Positions 1 to 11,321 of a stretch of DNA of 64,000 nucleotides are shown one piece after another. The stretch's first letter is position 1, and each line of letters begins with the position of its first letter. Origin of the DNA: Lindgomyces ingoldianus (lineage: Eukaryota; Ascomycota; Dothideomycetes; Pleosporales; Lindgomycetaceae); assembly GCF_010093535.1 (NCBI RefSeq), contig NW_022985208.1:188953-252952 (forward strand), given 5' to 3'. Both the position numbers and the translations under genes were made by a program. The notes under the pieces were generated by a model. The model worked only from the letters and a program-made list of their open reading frames with translations, did not search any database and had not been told where the DNA came from.

Positions 1-764
1 GCTTTGTCTTCTTTAGTTTAAGGACTACTAGCGTAAGCACCTCTTATAGCATAAGAAAGCTAAGGCTTTAATAAGGGCTATTTTTTAAGAGTATGTTAAT
101 ACTAAGGTAGAAGCAGAGGTAGAGGATAATAAGCAACTGCTATCTACGCAACGTAAGTTACTAGGTAGTAAGTATTATAATAAAGGCTTTAAGCAGACTC
201 TCTTTATAAACATAAACCTCCTTACTAGCAATTATTTATACAAAAAGTAGCAGAAAACAACAGAATTGCAGTAATACTATAATAGTTACTGCAAAGACGT
301 TACTATAGCTAAGGATAATAGCCCTCTGTTTACTAATTCTTTTACATAGTAAGAACAAGTTAGACAGCTTGCCTATCCTATGCTATATAAAATTACCCTT
401 AACTTCTTATTTATCCTATTTACAAGCTATAACTGTAAGAGGAGCTTTAGCAGCAGTAGGAAGACTGTTACCTATAACAGAAATAAGCTTTCTAGCCTAA
501 TAATTAAGGCTTTTTAACTGCAAAAAAACTAGCTACGTTAGCGCTATGTTTACAGTAAATTGTTATCCTTAGCAGACTATATACAAGCTATTACAACGTA
601 ACTTTTTATAAAACATTAAAACATAGGAGAAATGTAAATTATAACAGTTACGCTCTATAAGTGGACTTAAATGTTATGCTTACGTTAAAACGTACTCACA
701 ATCTAAGAAGTTACAACCATCGATTTGGCGAGTCGTAACGTATTACGTACGGTTGGGAACGCTG
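1..764. mobile_element. Right end of a decayed hAT-type transposon
   Basis: The sequence is TA-rich with stops in every frame, as expected for a RIP-mutated transposon. Read inward from 764 on the minus strand, it begins CAGCGTTCCCAACCGTACG. This matches the terminal repeat of the complete element at 26389-27047 with about four differences over 31 bp. The subterminal words TGCTTACGT and TAAGAAGTTAC are shared too. The left end lies outside the window, so this copy is longer than the 659-bp relative. No transposase can be read. Confidence 0.7.
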
Positions 765-1186
765 AAAGCAAGGAGGTAAGTAAACTCAGGTCACTATACT
801 TCCTCTGTTGTGCAGCCTCACAGTTCATTGTTCTTAGTTGGTTCTATTGTTAGAGAAAGGGAGTGGAATGCATCCCGAACGTCGGAAATGATTAGAGGAA
901 GCCTCTTAAGTCGCATCTTGAAGAGGAACTACAGCGGAATAGAGGTAGACTCTAATATTAATTGCAGCACGAAAAGCAAACCAATAGCCCTCATACATTA
1001 TCTTAACATCAATACCAGTTCAGCATCACACGGCACATAGGAGTCCCAGGTTTCAATGGAGGAGAATCAGGTTCATTAATAATACTCGGTTTAGGGTATG
1101 CTTAGGAGAAGAAACTCTAGGGTATCATGAAAATGCATAAGAGGTCAATGGGATCCCAAACCCAAACCAAAAACACCAGTCTAAAA
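765..1186. other. Intergenic, no gene seen
   Basis: This stretch separates the transposon end from the stop of the palmitoyltransferase gene and probably contains that gene's 3' UTR. A short open frame at 810-1040 has no recognisable composition. Confidence 0.5.
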
Positions 1187-2427
1187 TTATGCCCGTGAAG
1201 GCGTACTTCGAGTAACCCTACTAGGCTCACTCCGGGAGCCCCTGCTTCGTCTCGACCTCCTCGATCCTCCAAATGAGGACCCAGCCTCATATTCGTCCAT
1301 GAGGCGCTGAACAACCCAGCCCCATTCGAAATGCCCTACGTCGCCAGTGTGGCTCGTACATGGGCTCATTTTTAGCGGTATAAACCAGTCGATCACCGAG
1401 GTCCCCATTATTGACTTGATGTTGTCCAGGACACCCAAGTCCCATGGATTTTCGCCTGGTCTAGTCTGTAGGACGATGTAGCAGCGCGTTTGGCTTCGTT
1501 GGTTTGTGGACAGGATAGCAGAGTTTGAGGCGGAGGGCCGGTCTGAGACGCGTCGTATTTCGCCCAGCAAAGCGATGTTGTAAGTTTGATATGGGCGGTT
1601 TGCGGCTTCGATGGTGGTGAAGTTTTTGGCAAGATTGTAGACGGTGGTGAGGAACATGCCAAAGGAGAAGAGGAAGAAAAGGGCGGCCAGTGCGAGTGCA
1701 ACGATCCAGGTTGCAGGAGTAGAGTGAAGCTTTAATTTGTTAATGAGAAGGAAATGGCAGGGATTTGGTGGATACAACTTACTTTATGGTTTCGCTCAGC
1801 GAGGAATACGGCCATGAGAATCATGACATAGCCAGTGTATAGGGCACCGTACAAGAGGAATTGCGTGAAGAATTTGTGTGAAGTTTCGGAGATGATACCA
1901 CCGGCATAGGGGCAGAAATGATCCATGCGACGAACACAACGTCCTAGAGCGGAGGAGTGATGCGTTCGGTCTGGTTTCCAGTTGTTGCATGTGCGACACC
2001 AGAGTGGGTTCCCTTCGTAATCGGAGATATACGCGTCTAACCGATCAAAGTCTTTCGTAGAAACGGTTCCTTTCTCAGGATCCGGGTCGGCGAAGGGAAC
2101 GTATCCGGGGTTCGACCAGATAACTTGTATGAGTCGTAGGAAAGTGATGGCCATGACGGCCATGAGTATGAAGTAGATGACTAGGAGCGCAATGGCGGTA
2201 CGTCTTCTAGGTTCGATGTCGGCGTCTTGTAGGTCTGAGGAAGGGCTGAGAAGGTATTTGATGCATATGAGAACAACGACGACATAGGTTGCGTAGCCAG
2301 CAGCGCCGGCTTGAACTAGGGGCATGAGAACTGCCATGATGCGGTTCGCAGTTGCCTCAAATTTACTCTGGCCGCGTTCAGACAGCGAGGACATTTTGTC
2401 GCTCTTAGGTGGAGAGGAGGAAGACAT
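1187..2427 (-). CDS. PFA5: DHHC-family protein S-acyltransferase (Pfa5-like)
   Basis: Palmitoyltransferases move palmitate from palmitoyl-CoA to cysteines of membrane-associated proteins. There are two exons, 2427-1783 and 1729-1187. The 53-bp intron has GTAAGT at its 5' end and a CATTAAC branch-like site. The product is 395 aa. Hydrophobic helices lie at about residues 33-61 and 78-102. The Cys-rich domain is at 143-178 (WCRTCNNWKPDRTHHSS ... RMDHFCPYAGG), and a further helix pair follows, the last one encoded by exon 2. The catalytic motif reads DHFC at residues 169-172, not DHHC. Variation at this third position is known in the family (Akr1 uses DHYC), so activity is plausible. The tail is rich in Ser and Arg. 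The PFA5 assignment rests on remembered similarity of the DHFCP-GGIISETS stretch and is less certain than the family. Confidence 0.9.
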
Positions 2428-5283
2428 TATGAGGCACAGAGACTAGAGGCCAGGAACTCGCGTCCTTTCTAAGATAGAAAGCACCTTCTAGAGGTATGGA
2501 CGGTTGAAGGTCTTCGAGATGTAGTAGCGGGGACTCGAGGAAGGCAGCTTGGATTATTGAGGGAAATAGCAGTGTTAGTGCCCCAAGGAGGCCCCAAAAC
2601 AGTCGATTAAGGACCAAAACTAAGCTGGAAATCTTCACAAGTCGTTATCAGAGCGTTTTGCTGTAGTAAGGGGTGCTCGTCGGTTGAGCTGTACAGAGAA
2701 GGTCAGACGTTGGGTTGGAGCGGGACTTAGCTGGCTAAACCCGCTTCAGAGACTTGATGTCACGTGTCGCGGGGAAATCCGATTCGCGCCTGTATGTCTC
2801 ATCTTCTAATAACCGACGACATCAACACCATAGCTCTATCACGAAACGTGAAACATCATCACCTTTCTATAATCTACATTGGGCATTGCTACAAATTCGG
2901 CCTCAAAACAACTCTAACAGATCAATTGACACAAAAATTCGGACTCGAGCTATTTCTGGAAGCACCGAGTCATGTCTTTGCATGAAGCGGACCCACAAAC
3001 AAGCCCTCAACCCTGCTTCAGTTCTCTTGGATCTCCAACGTGTCTTCACTCTACTTTCCACCGGTTATTCAAAGCTGTGAGAACGGAAGTTTTCGATATG
3101 TCTTGTGCTACCCCTTCAAATTAAATCCCCCCCCACTTTTTGCACCCCCTTCACCAACGTCTTGTAGATGAAGAAGGTTGCGAATCCAATATTCGGCGAA
3201 CACTCTCTAAGTCCACCGACGGCAAACTTATGCTGCCTCGCAGCCTCAGCCTCGCTCACCGGCTCGCACAATTTCTGTTTTCTTCTAGCTTATCAAGCCA
3301 AGCGAGCTCTTCTGGCTACTTTTAGTGCCAAGTTGCTCCATCGCATGAAACGACGTACCACAGGATGTGGCAACGGGGCGCAGATATATTGGAAGACCTG
3401 TTAGGCTCGCTTGACACCTCGAGAGCTTCTATAAGATGCTGCGGTCGGTGCAGAAGTGAGCTTGGGAATACTGGCCTCCTCAACGAGCGTGCCTCACTGG
3501 GTCCGCCGGTGGGCTACAAGGCTGTCTCTTCTCGACACCCAGCCTGATGGACACCCGAGGCATTTGAGGCGATGGCTGGCTGTGACCGCCCTCACCTGAT
3601 TCTTTAGCCCGTGAGAGTACTCCCTCGGTAAGCTAACCGCCCACAAGAGTCGAGAAGAGTTCTGACAGATTTGTAGTAGACGATACGTACAACTCGCCCG
3701 GAACCCACCACGCTTCCAGCTGCGCCCCTTGCGATCCGCCCAACACTCTGCCCTGGTGTGGTGATACGAGGGCCTCAGAAGCGGATGTCATATAGAGCAT
3801 AAGGCATTCTAGGGTGGCTATACCCCGCTCATAATAGGCGATGAATACTACAGTCTCCACGACTGGTCAGAGGTCAACGGAGGGCTTTATCGCTTCAGTT
3901 AGAAGATAGCCAGCTGCCAGCAACACCGGAGAACCCGACACCGGAAAAAGCACCCCCACTCGTTCTCTAGTTTTGACCTCATTAAGACATTGCAACCATC
4001 ACTTCTCAAGAATCCCCATTTAGCTCGCAACATCATAGCGCGTCTAAAAGCAGTTCGAAAACCCCCATTTTTAGGTAAATTGTCTTGCATTGTCACCGTA
4101 ATCGTCGGCACATCTATTTATGTACAATTATTCCGCTTTCTTAGTCTTTTCGCCCCTCTCCAGCAACTGCTTAAGCCACAAGTTCAGTTAGATACAATTC
4201 TACTTCCAACAACACAACGTTGTATTTCAGAGCCCCAAATTACTACCTTCTTGTTCTGGTACCTTGCTACCCTTTCATCTTTCTGTGATCTTAATAGCTG
4301 CAGAGCCGTGCGGCTGTCAATGTAAATTGGGCGAATAGCAATAAATTGCCAGAAGCGGGGTCCATAATGTGGTGCTAGGACCGAGTTCTGTGGTCAGCCT
4401 TACTTGGTACGTACTACCACATGTTATGAATTGTTGGGTTTTTTTTTTCCTCTAACGCTTGCGATCTCATTGGTTCGGACTAAAAATTGAATACAGACTA
4501 TCTGTCAATAACCAGGACGCTATTACAGCTGTGTTATTACCCAGCCATCGACCTCCCAAACCGTGTTAAAGGAGGCAATGAGGCAACCTTTTTTTTCTTC
4601 TCCCGGTGAAGATTCCTAAATGCAGCTATTTGCACTACCCGACTCAACTGCCAATCACAAAACTGGCGACTGCACCTGCAATGCGTTTCGACTCACGGGC
4701 AGGGCTTCTCATCACACACTGCTCAATCCAATCAACAACACCTACTAAATCATGTTGACAGTTACTGGGCAACTCTGGGCCCATGCCGTCATGTCGCCTT
4801 TCATACCGCGTTGGTGGCGCTTCCGGCAATCTTGCTTCGCTCCATCGAGACGGCCGCCCATAAGCATCCATTCGACTACCCTGCCACGCCCTGAGACCGC
4901 GCAGCGGACCATCACGTCCTCGATCTGCAAACCCTGAGCCCTATTGTCACCACTGTCGGACCTGGCCGCTATTTTGTCAACAGGGCCGTCGATGGGCCCA
5001 CCCCACCTCTCCGTCACCACCGCCATGTTTGCGGCCTGGGGTTCTCAGCTCGGACTGGGCGTGGCTCATCGTCTCGCTGCCTTCTGCCTCAGACATCCAG
5101 GTTTCCAAACCGGAGGGGAGGGACGCATGGTCATTGCTCACAGAGTGAGCGGTCATATAAAGATCATCGCTATCACCACGAGATCATGGCTTGTTCGACA
5201 TCGCCTTTCCACCTTCCCAAGATACATCACCCATTTACAAGCTCGTTGACACTTCTGGTTGTTTTTGTGTCCTAGTTCTCATC
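2428..5283. other. Long intergenic region, no gene recognised
   Basis: About 2.9 kb. The open frames here are short, often lack ATG, and resemble no known family. A 77-aa hydrophobic frame at 2405-2638 (-) overlaps the palmitoyltransferase start and is most simply its 5' UTR. A TATA-like CATATAAAG lies near 5154, upstream of the Cys-rich gene at 5284. Confidence 0.5.
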
Positions 5284-5670
5284 ATGTCTGTTCTATCTAC
5301 ACTGCGCCAGCGTAAATTTGAAATGCGTTCCTTCCTCGGTTCGTCTCTCGGTGAAACCGAGCTTCCACCTACACGGAGCTCGAAGAATACCACAATCGAA
5401 TCCTGCACCACCGCACCTCCTTTGCCAATGTCTCCCTTAGACTCGATCACTTCCACGACCATGTCGAGTCTACCCTACTCAGTTCTAGGACAACTTGCCG
5501 CGGATAATGGTGGATATCAAGACCATCCCTACGCACCTACGGATGGACCAGAAACGAAACGGCCATGGTACTGCTCAGAATGCCAGGATGGGCCTATCGG
5601 CTATTGGCTGAATGTGTGCATAAAGTGCAGCCACCAAAGATGCTCTAGTTGCTCCGAAGATCGATCATGA
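5284..5670 (+). CDS. Small Cys-rich protein, family A member 1
   Basis: The product is 128 aa with no recognised function. The ATG at 5284 is preferred because it follows a TATA-like CATATAAAG by about 130 bp and a pyrimidine-rich leader; the frame is open further upstream but without a better start. The first ~85 residues are Ser/Thr/Pro-rich and low in complexity. The last ~35 hold a compact Cys module, WYCSEC ... C-I-K-C-S-H-Q-R-C-S-S-C, compatible with binding one or two zinc ions. No signal peptide is visible. The same module order occurs in the proteins at 7110 and 56983. A possible GTATGT...CACATAG intron falls just after the stop, in the 3' UTR. Zinc binding is inferred, not shown. 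Confidence 0.65.
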   Translation: MSVLSTLRQRKFEMRSFLGSSLGETELPPTRSSKNTTIESCTTAPPLPMSPLDSITSTTMSSLPYSVLGQLAADNGGYQDHPYAPTDGPETKRPWYCSECQDGPIGYWLNVCIKCSHQRCSSCSEDRS

Positions 5671-7109
5671 GGTATGTATGTCAATCCAGCTTCCTTGTGA
5701 ATATATCCTAATTCCTCACATAGGTTAACACCTACTTTAAGCTACTCTTCGATGGTGTGAAGTCCTTATTCCTCCTGCCGACGGCCGACACGAGCGTTTT
5801 CAAGTGGCTAAACAATATTGATTTCACTTGGGGATTTCAGTTACTGTATTGTCTTGGGTATAAGGCCTTTTGATTTCAACTCTACCTGTCGGGAAACTTC
5901 GCCCTTAGCTTTGGTTTACTGTTTTCATCCACAACCTCATGGCAACAGGTTTGGTGGCTCTGTCCCAGATTTTAGCGAGCGAGCATGTTCTGTGCTACTT
6001 CTGTTCCTAGCTTCCGGAAAGGTTCCCTCACGCGAGCTGCTTTTCTTTCCTTCTTCAGGTTTGAGGTGTATATAGCTCGTTACATCTACTCATTCAGAAT
6101 AGCGTTCCTCCCTCTAAACGGGATTTTCCTACGCTCTCATGCCTACAAGTGTATTTGGGTAAAACCTTCGTTCTTATGAAATGGATGCCTAGAGCCCCAC
6201 CTAAAGATTTGATCACATTGTTGTGCAAATAACCGAAGGATCACAAGTTAGAGGCTTTTTTAATTGCATATGCATGCATGCTCAATTTCCAGGATGCGAG
6301 AATGATTTGATGCGGGTACCTGCCTTAGCATCGCCGCCTTCTCACGCAAACCCTTTCTACTACCGGAAGGATTATTTGGAGCTTGACGATTTGGCTCACA
6401 TTTTCCTGAAAATTGGCCAGAAATTGACTAAAATTCAGTTCACCGGCAAGTAATGGTCCTCCAATTTCGTCATGGCGCCCACAATTCACCGGAAGGAATT
6501 GAGTTGGCGTGAGGCCTGAAGGACTTTGGCTAAGAAGAGGAAGTCCTGAGGACACACCGTCAGGTATGTCCTATCCCAAAATATTACCGAATGAACACAA
6601 TTCAACCATTCATAGTCCGAAACTCGACATATGACCCACTTCTACCGCAAATATTCGCAATGCGACATTCGCGGCTCTCGTGCTGCGAGTCACGCTCGTT
6701 TCCAAGCACCTCAGCCCTGAGCGGTCGCCACAGGGCGTCTCCCGCATACGCGCATACTGGAAGAGGCGTTCCTCGCCTTACGGTTACGGAGCTTGACAGG
6801 AATCGTGCCCTTAGGTGCGGCCTCAGAGGGCTTTAGGGCAAGAAGACATGGCCTGGGGCGCTTCTTGACGGCCGTTTATCGCCTCAGAAACTGGTCTCAT
6901 CATGGCTGTGGTGAACGTCCTTCATGTCCTTCACGCATTCATAATCAACACAGGTGTCGCATCTCTCTTCTTTCTTTTGCTATTCATCTGCCCCAGACAA
7001 AGTTCAAGTACACGTCGTCCTATAACTTGTTTCGTTCTCGCTTTCTCGTCTTGTTCTTGCACCGCATTTCCCACTACTTTCCCCAATCCTTTTCGCACAA
7101 GTAATCACC
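5671..7109. other. Intergenic, no gene seen
   Basis: About 1.4 kb between the two Cys-rich genes. The short open frames lack family resemblance. The last ~200 bp before 7110 are pyrimidine-rich, as often seen just upstream of fungal starts. Confidence 0.5.
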
Positions 7110-7430
7110 ATGACGACTTGGGCTGGCCGTAAATATGGTTCCGATCCTTATAAAACCTCCGATACGACTAAAGATCCTGAACCTCAACGCGTCGACGCAG
7201 CGCATTCCATACCTCTAAAGAAAGGCGATTTCGAGTCCCACGGAAGTACCATTTCCACGGCAAAACAAATATATAATCACCAGGCTCCAACAGAAGGAGG
7301 AAATAAATACTTATGGTATTGCTGCCGATGCGGTGGAGGAGGAATGGATTGCTCCCTAGACAAAGGGTGCTGTCACTGCAATAACCACTGGCGGTGCGAT
7401 AGATGCGACGTCGTGGCCGGCAACAATTAG
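7110..7430 (+). CDS. Small Cys-rich protein, family A member 2
   Basis: The product is 106 aa, read from an ATG in good context (CACCATG). The first ~70 residues are polar and charged. The C-terminal third is a dense Cys module: LWYCCRC, a glycine run, then D-C-S-L-D-K-G-C-C-H-C-N-N-H-W-R-C-D-R-C. The aromatic-Tyr-Cys entry and the C-x-C-x2-H-x2-C-x2-C exit match the relatives at 5284 and 56983. There is no signal peptide or membrane segment. It lies 1.4 kb downstream of member 1 on the same strand, so the pair may be an old tandem duplication. Function is unknown; a small zinc-binding protein is the simplest reading. Confidence 0.65.
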   Translation: MTTWAGRKYGSDPYKTSDTTKDPEPQRVDAAHSIPLKKGDFESHGSTISTAKQIYNHQAPTEGGNKYLWYCCRCGGGGMDCSLDKGCCHCNNHWRCDRCDVVAGNN

Positions 7431-10148
7431 TCGTAGGATATAGAATCTTGTTTGGCCCAAGGAGTTAAAATAACACGTCAGTCACACACCAAGATCTAAC
7501 ATTTACTCGAGTTGACTTCAATAGGCTGGGCTCCTATGGAGGCATTTGAAATTGATCCAAGCTTATGATATTCCTTTTCTTTATGTCCTTCCATATTGTC
7601 TTCTCTTGCTGTTGATTGCTTGCCCGATACCCCCAGACTTTCCCATATCTTCGCTTCTTCAATACCTCTTATGATGGCTTTGGCTGTGGGATCTCCGAGA
7701 CATTTATTAAGCGTGGAGCATGTGGAATGTTCATGCATTTAGAGTCAGTTTTCCTAGTGTAGGTTCCTCTTCATCAAGAACCACACAACTCATTTATTCC
7801 TAATGACCTTCTCATCTCAATACTACCTAAACCAAATCTTCAGTCCCAACCGTTATCGTGATTCGCATTCTCCATCGTGATCAGCGTGTCGCCTAACCTC
7901 TACTCAAGCTCAAGCTAAGGTTAACCACAAAGCCATGCATCAATCCTTCCGCGATCCTGCCACCAGGATGAGCAAGCTTGCCGTTACGCCCGACGGCCTC
8001 GAACGATGCCCAATACATCTCACTTACGCATGTTTTGTCGTTCAAGGCGAGGTAGCGGATCAGCACGCCCCAAGCAAGCCCCGTTTCACTGTCTAGGCAA
8101 AGCGTCCGCAAAAGATGGTCAGCACCCCTGATAAATCTCACCCACCATCGGGTGTGGCTTGCAAACCGCCTGGAGTTGCAGTGGTTGCGAGAAGCCGTTT
8201 GTCTGGCCGAAAGAGTTGTCTTAGTGTGTTTCAAACCTCGCATTATCGCGCGGCGCGCAAAACCTTGAGTCTGAAGAATTTCGAGATGCTGAGCATTGAC
8301 ATGTATCAGTCGGCGCGAAAAACGAAGGACTCAGGGCACGCTTGCGCATTAGCACTCATTCACCAGCGCTCAGCATCCTTCACCGACTATCCACGCTCAC
8401 CTGTTGCCTGCACTAGCTTTGTGCACGGCGCTTCACAATGAGCATCCTGGGTCATGACTCGAAATTCCAATCCCTCGTTCTGCCTTCCCATGACCTCGTC
8501 CCGATCTACAATCACTCAGCTTAGCATTTGAAATTTCGATGAAGTGATGTCGAAGGCTGGCTGTGCAAACTGCAACTTCGCCGCATGCATTTCCCTGCAG
8601 AGCCAAGTGCCATCATGCATTATCCCTTGTAAAAAGGAACGATATTGTACCCAAGTACCTGGCTTCAGGCTGTGATGAGTGTGCATGAGTCCCGGCAGTT
8701 CGCTGTGCTGGTTCCCGAGTTGATTGATCGATTTGATCAACAAGGCGTAAACGCTGCTGGGCCTGATCTCGAGTTTCCGAAAGGGGTAATTTTTTGCAAA
8801 AAGTTGTTGATTGTAGCGACACTGACGACCAAGGCGTGCACGCCCCACTCTGAACCTGTCCATAATCGCGCACGGGCTACCCCATCTGAGCGCGGGAAGT
8901 GAGAGAATTGACATGTGCTTGCAACAATAGCTTTGCGACAGCGCCAACGGTTGACTCACAACCCAACCCGTGTCCTTATGCTGATGAACATCCTCCTCAC
9001 TCGGCACACTCAGCACATTCAGCACAGCGCCAAAAGTGGGGCACACCCTCGCCCTTTTAAGCCCTACGTTGCCCCCCTTCGTACCCCTCCCCCTTTTTCA
9101 GCTTCCTCGTCATCTCATCTTATCTTAGCAAGCAAAGGAAAGCAAACAAATAGAAGGAAAGGAAAGGGAAGCGAAGCGAAGCAAAGCAAAGTGGCTGAAT
9201 CATAAGGCAATACGAATCGGTTTGCAGCGCAATCAGCCTTACGCTGGCCCTGCCTTACCACATAGCAGGATTCTGGTTAACGGTGATCGATTCAGCCTCC
9301 CTTCTGAATGCCAGATGAGAGCCTGGCCAAACCGGGGTGGGCGATGATGTCAAAGAGCAAATTCGATAGCAATGGTTCTGAGGCTCGTTTGAAACCCCAG
9401 GACATGTTGCCACACATTTGAGCCTCACAGTGGGGTGCGTGACTTCGACCTGGGTGCCTTGAGTCTCGACTGTTCTTGCAGTTCGTCCTCCTCTTGGCAT
9501 CGCCCACTCCGTCCGCTCTCGCAGCTTATGTACGCTCGCAGCATATGCAGACGAAGTCCAGGATTTCTTGTCTGTTGGCCGGGAATGAAAGACAAACCAG
9601 CCACTTAGGCATCAGGCGTGTTAGAGATTGTTAATGGCACCGGACACCGCCGATGGAGTGAAGGACAACAAGGGCGAGATGGGTAGGCAACCACGACGCG
9701 TTTGGAGACATGCAGGAGATTTGCGGGCCGGGTTGCATGCGTCTCTAGTCTTGTGATTACGAGGAATTGAAGATTTGAAGATTTGAGGAATTAGTCCTGC
9801 AAGATTTGACTGTTTCGACAAGGAAGATTTGGGGAGGTTTGAACACAATGTCATTAATGTATGTTACAAATTCGTTTTGTTCTGGTATGATACAGTGGGT
9901 ACTGGTACAAGGAGAAAGTCCTTCTTCATGCAGAGCTCTTGATTTGTTGGTCTAGGACGCGGTGTGCCGGTTCTTGCCTAGTTGTCCTCTCATAGTTTTC
10001 GAATTCGTGGGTGGGGATATGAATATGCCCTCTCTATCTCTTGCACGTCACTTCGTCTGGATTTCGGTCGTTATTCCATTTTGAAACCCTCATTCCTCTA
10101 TATTACCCTCTTCCAAATCTGATTCTCATCCACGCTCTTCCCCCAAGT
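7431..10148. other. Long intergenic region, no gene recognised
   Basis: About 2.7 kb. Short open frames occur on both strands, but none shows a known domain, signal peptide or coding-like splice signals. The one clear local structure is the purine-rich pentamer tract at 9128-9192. Confidence 0.5.
9128..9192 (+). repeat. Purine-rich pentanucleotide tract
   Basis: Imperfect pentamers of the types GCAAA, GGAAA and GCGAA follow each other for about 65 bp on the plus strand. This is a simple-sequence, almost pure purine run. Confidence 0.7.
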
Positions 10149-10860
10149 CTACTTCCTTTCCTCAGGATCTTCTTCTCCTTTCGCTTCTACACCCTTGTTC
10201 CGTCGCCCGGCGTACAACATATAGCCTTTTTCCTCTATGGTACCTTCTTTGGACTCCGTATCACTGGGCGGCACACCGAGTTTTCCACCTTCGAGTTCGC
10301 GGGATACAGCGATCGGCCGGTTGCCACGGAAGCGCTTGCGCATGTCTATTAGACCTTTCTTGCATTCGGCGTAGCCTGTAAAGTGTAAGGTGGTGCTTTA
10401 TGAGAGCTCCGGGAGTTTCTGGGGAGCTTCAACGGTAGGAGGGATCTTCAGACGGTGGCATGGGGGGAAAGGGTTGAGGAAGAAGCATGGTAGCGCAAGA
10501 GGCTTCGAACGTAACTGACCTTTCTGAAGCTGCTGACACTGTGTCGGAAGTGTGTATTTCAATGGAGGACGTAAGCAATCGCCGGGTTGATGTCGTTCGA
10601 CCTGGAGGGTAGGTAAGATCGTAGACAGTACCATTACAGCAGTGCCCAGAAGTCTGGAAGTTATCGCACCATAATACAATCGGAATTTTGAAGACAGAAT
10701 GCTAGCGCCTGTCCTATAATTCATTCATTGTTAGTGCAGGCTAATTTCTGAGCGTTTTGCGCTGGAGATGGCGGGTATGAAGCAATCCAGGAGGGAGGAA
10801 TTGAGATGGAGGGACTCTAAATGCAGGAAGCTTACTTATATCCTTGCATGACTGGGGCAT
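10149..10860 (-). CDS. PET191: Cytochrome c oxidase assembly factor Pet191/Coa5
   Basis: A twin-CX9C-type mitochondrial intermembrane-space protein needed for complex IV assembly. I read four exons: 10860-10836, 10713-10670, 10601-10520 and 10375-10149. All introns are GT...AG and all phases agree. The product is 125 aa. Recognition rests on several conserved blocks: MPQSCKDIRQALAFCLQNSDC at the start, RHQPGDCLRPPL and TLPTQCQQL in the middle, then YAECKKGLIDMRKRFRGN. Six cysteines sit in the conserved core. The tail after RGNRPIAVSRELEGG is charged and variable, as in other fungal copies. The first exon is only 25 nt, so gene finders could miss the start. The gene is divergent from the lipase at 11322, with 461 bp between starts. 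Confidence 0.9.
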
Positions 10861-11321
10861 GATGAATACACTTAATCGAGACTTGCTCGTTGCAGAGTGC
10901 ATCAGTATCGCAAAATGTCTAGGTGTCGGAGGATCTCAGCGCCAAGACCGACTGGGGTGCTCACGCCGCAATCGTTGTCCTGTCACATGAAAATGGGCAG
11001 GGGGTATCGTCTTGAACGTCATGCTTCCGAAAGACTAGTCTCAACACAATGAGTTCAGCTTCAGCAGCCCGTCTGCTCTTTCTACCCTTCTCGCGTCTTC
11101 GATATCATCGAACTGAAGCAATGGTGACGCAGAAACCAACTCTTGTTGGCCCCTGACCGAATTATCACCCCTACGACCCATACCGCCCCTTTGACGAACC
11201 ACGACCTACCACATACAACAACTTCCCCACCTTTGACCGAATCCGTCCGATGGTTTGAGAGATTTATGAAAGCTTGACGATATTTCCCACCTTTGGTCGG
11301 CTCCTTCCAACGCTTGACGAC
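10861..11321. promoter_or_regulatory. Divergent promoter region between PET191 and the lipase gene
   Basis: These 461 bp must hold the promoters of both genes. Near the lipase start there are imperfect direct repeats: CCCACCTTTGACCG and CCCACCTTTGGTCG, and CTTGACGA twice, all at about 11226-11321. They could be factor sites or only a local duplication. Confidence 0.5.

Noticed and set aside
3399..3545. A plus-strand RCCGRC text resembling the Cys-rich family
   Set aside because: The second half of the module (C-x2-C-x-H-x2-C) is absent, so the match is likely chance.
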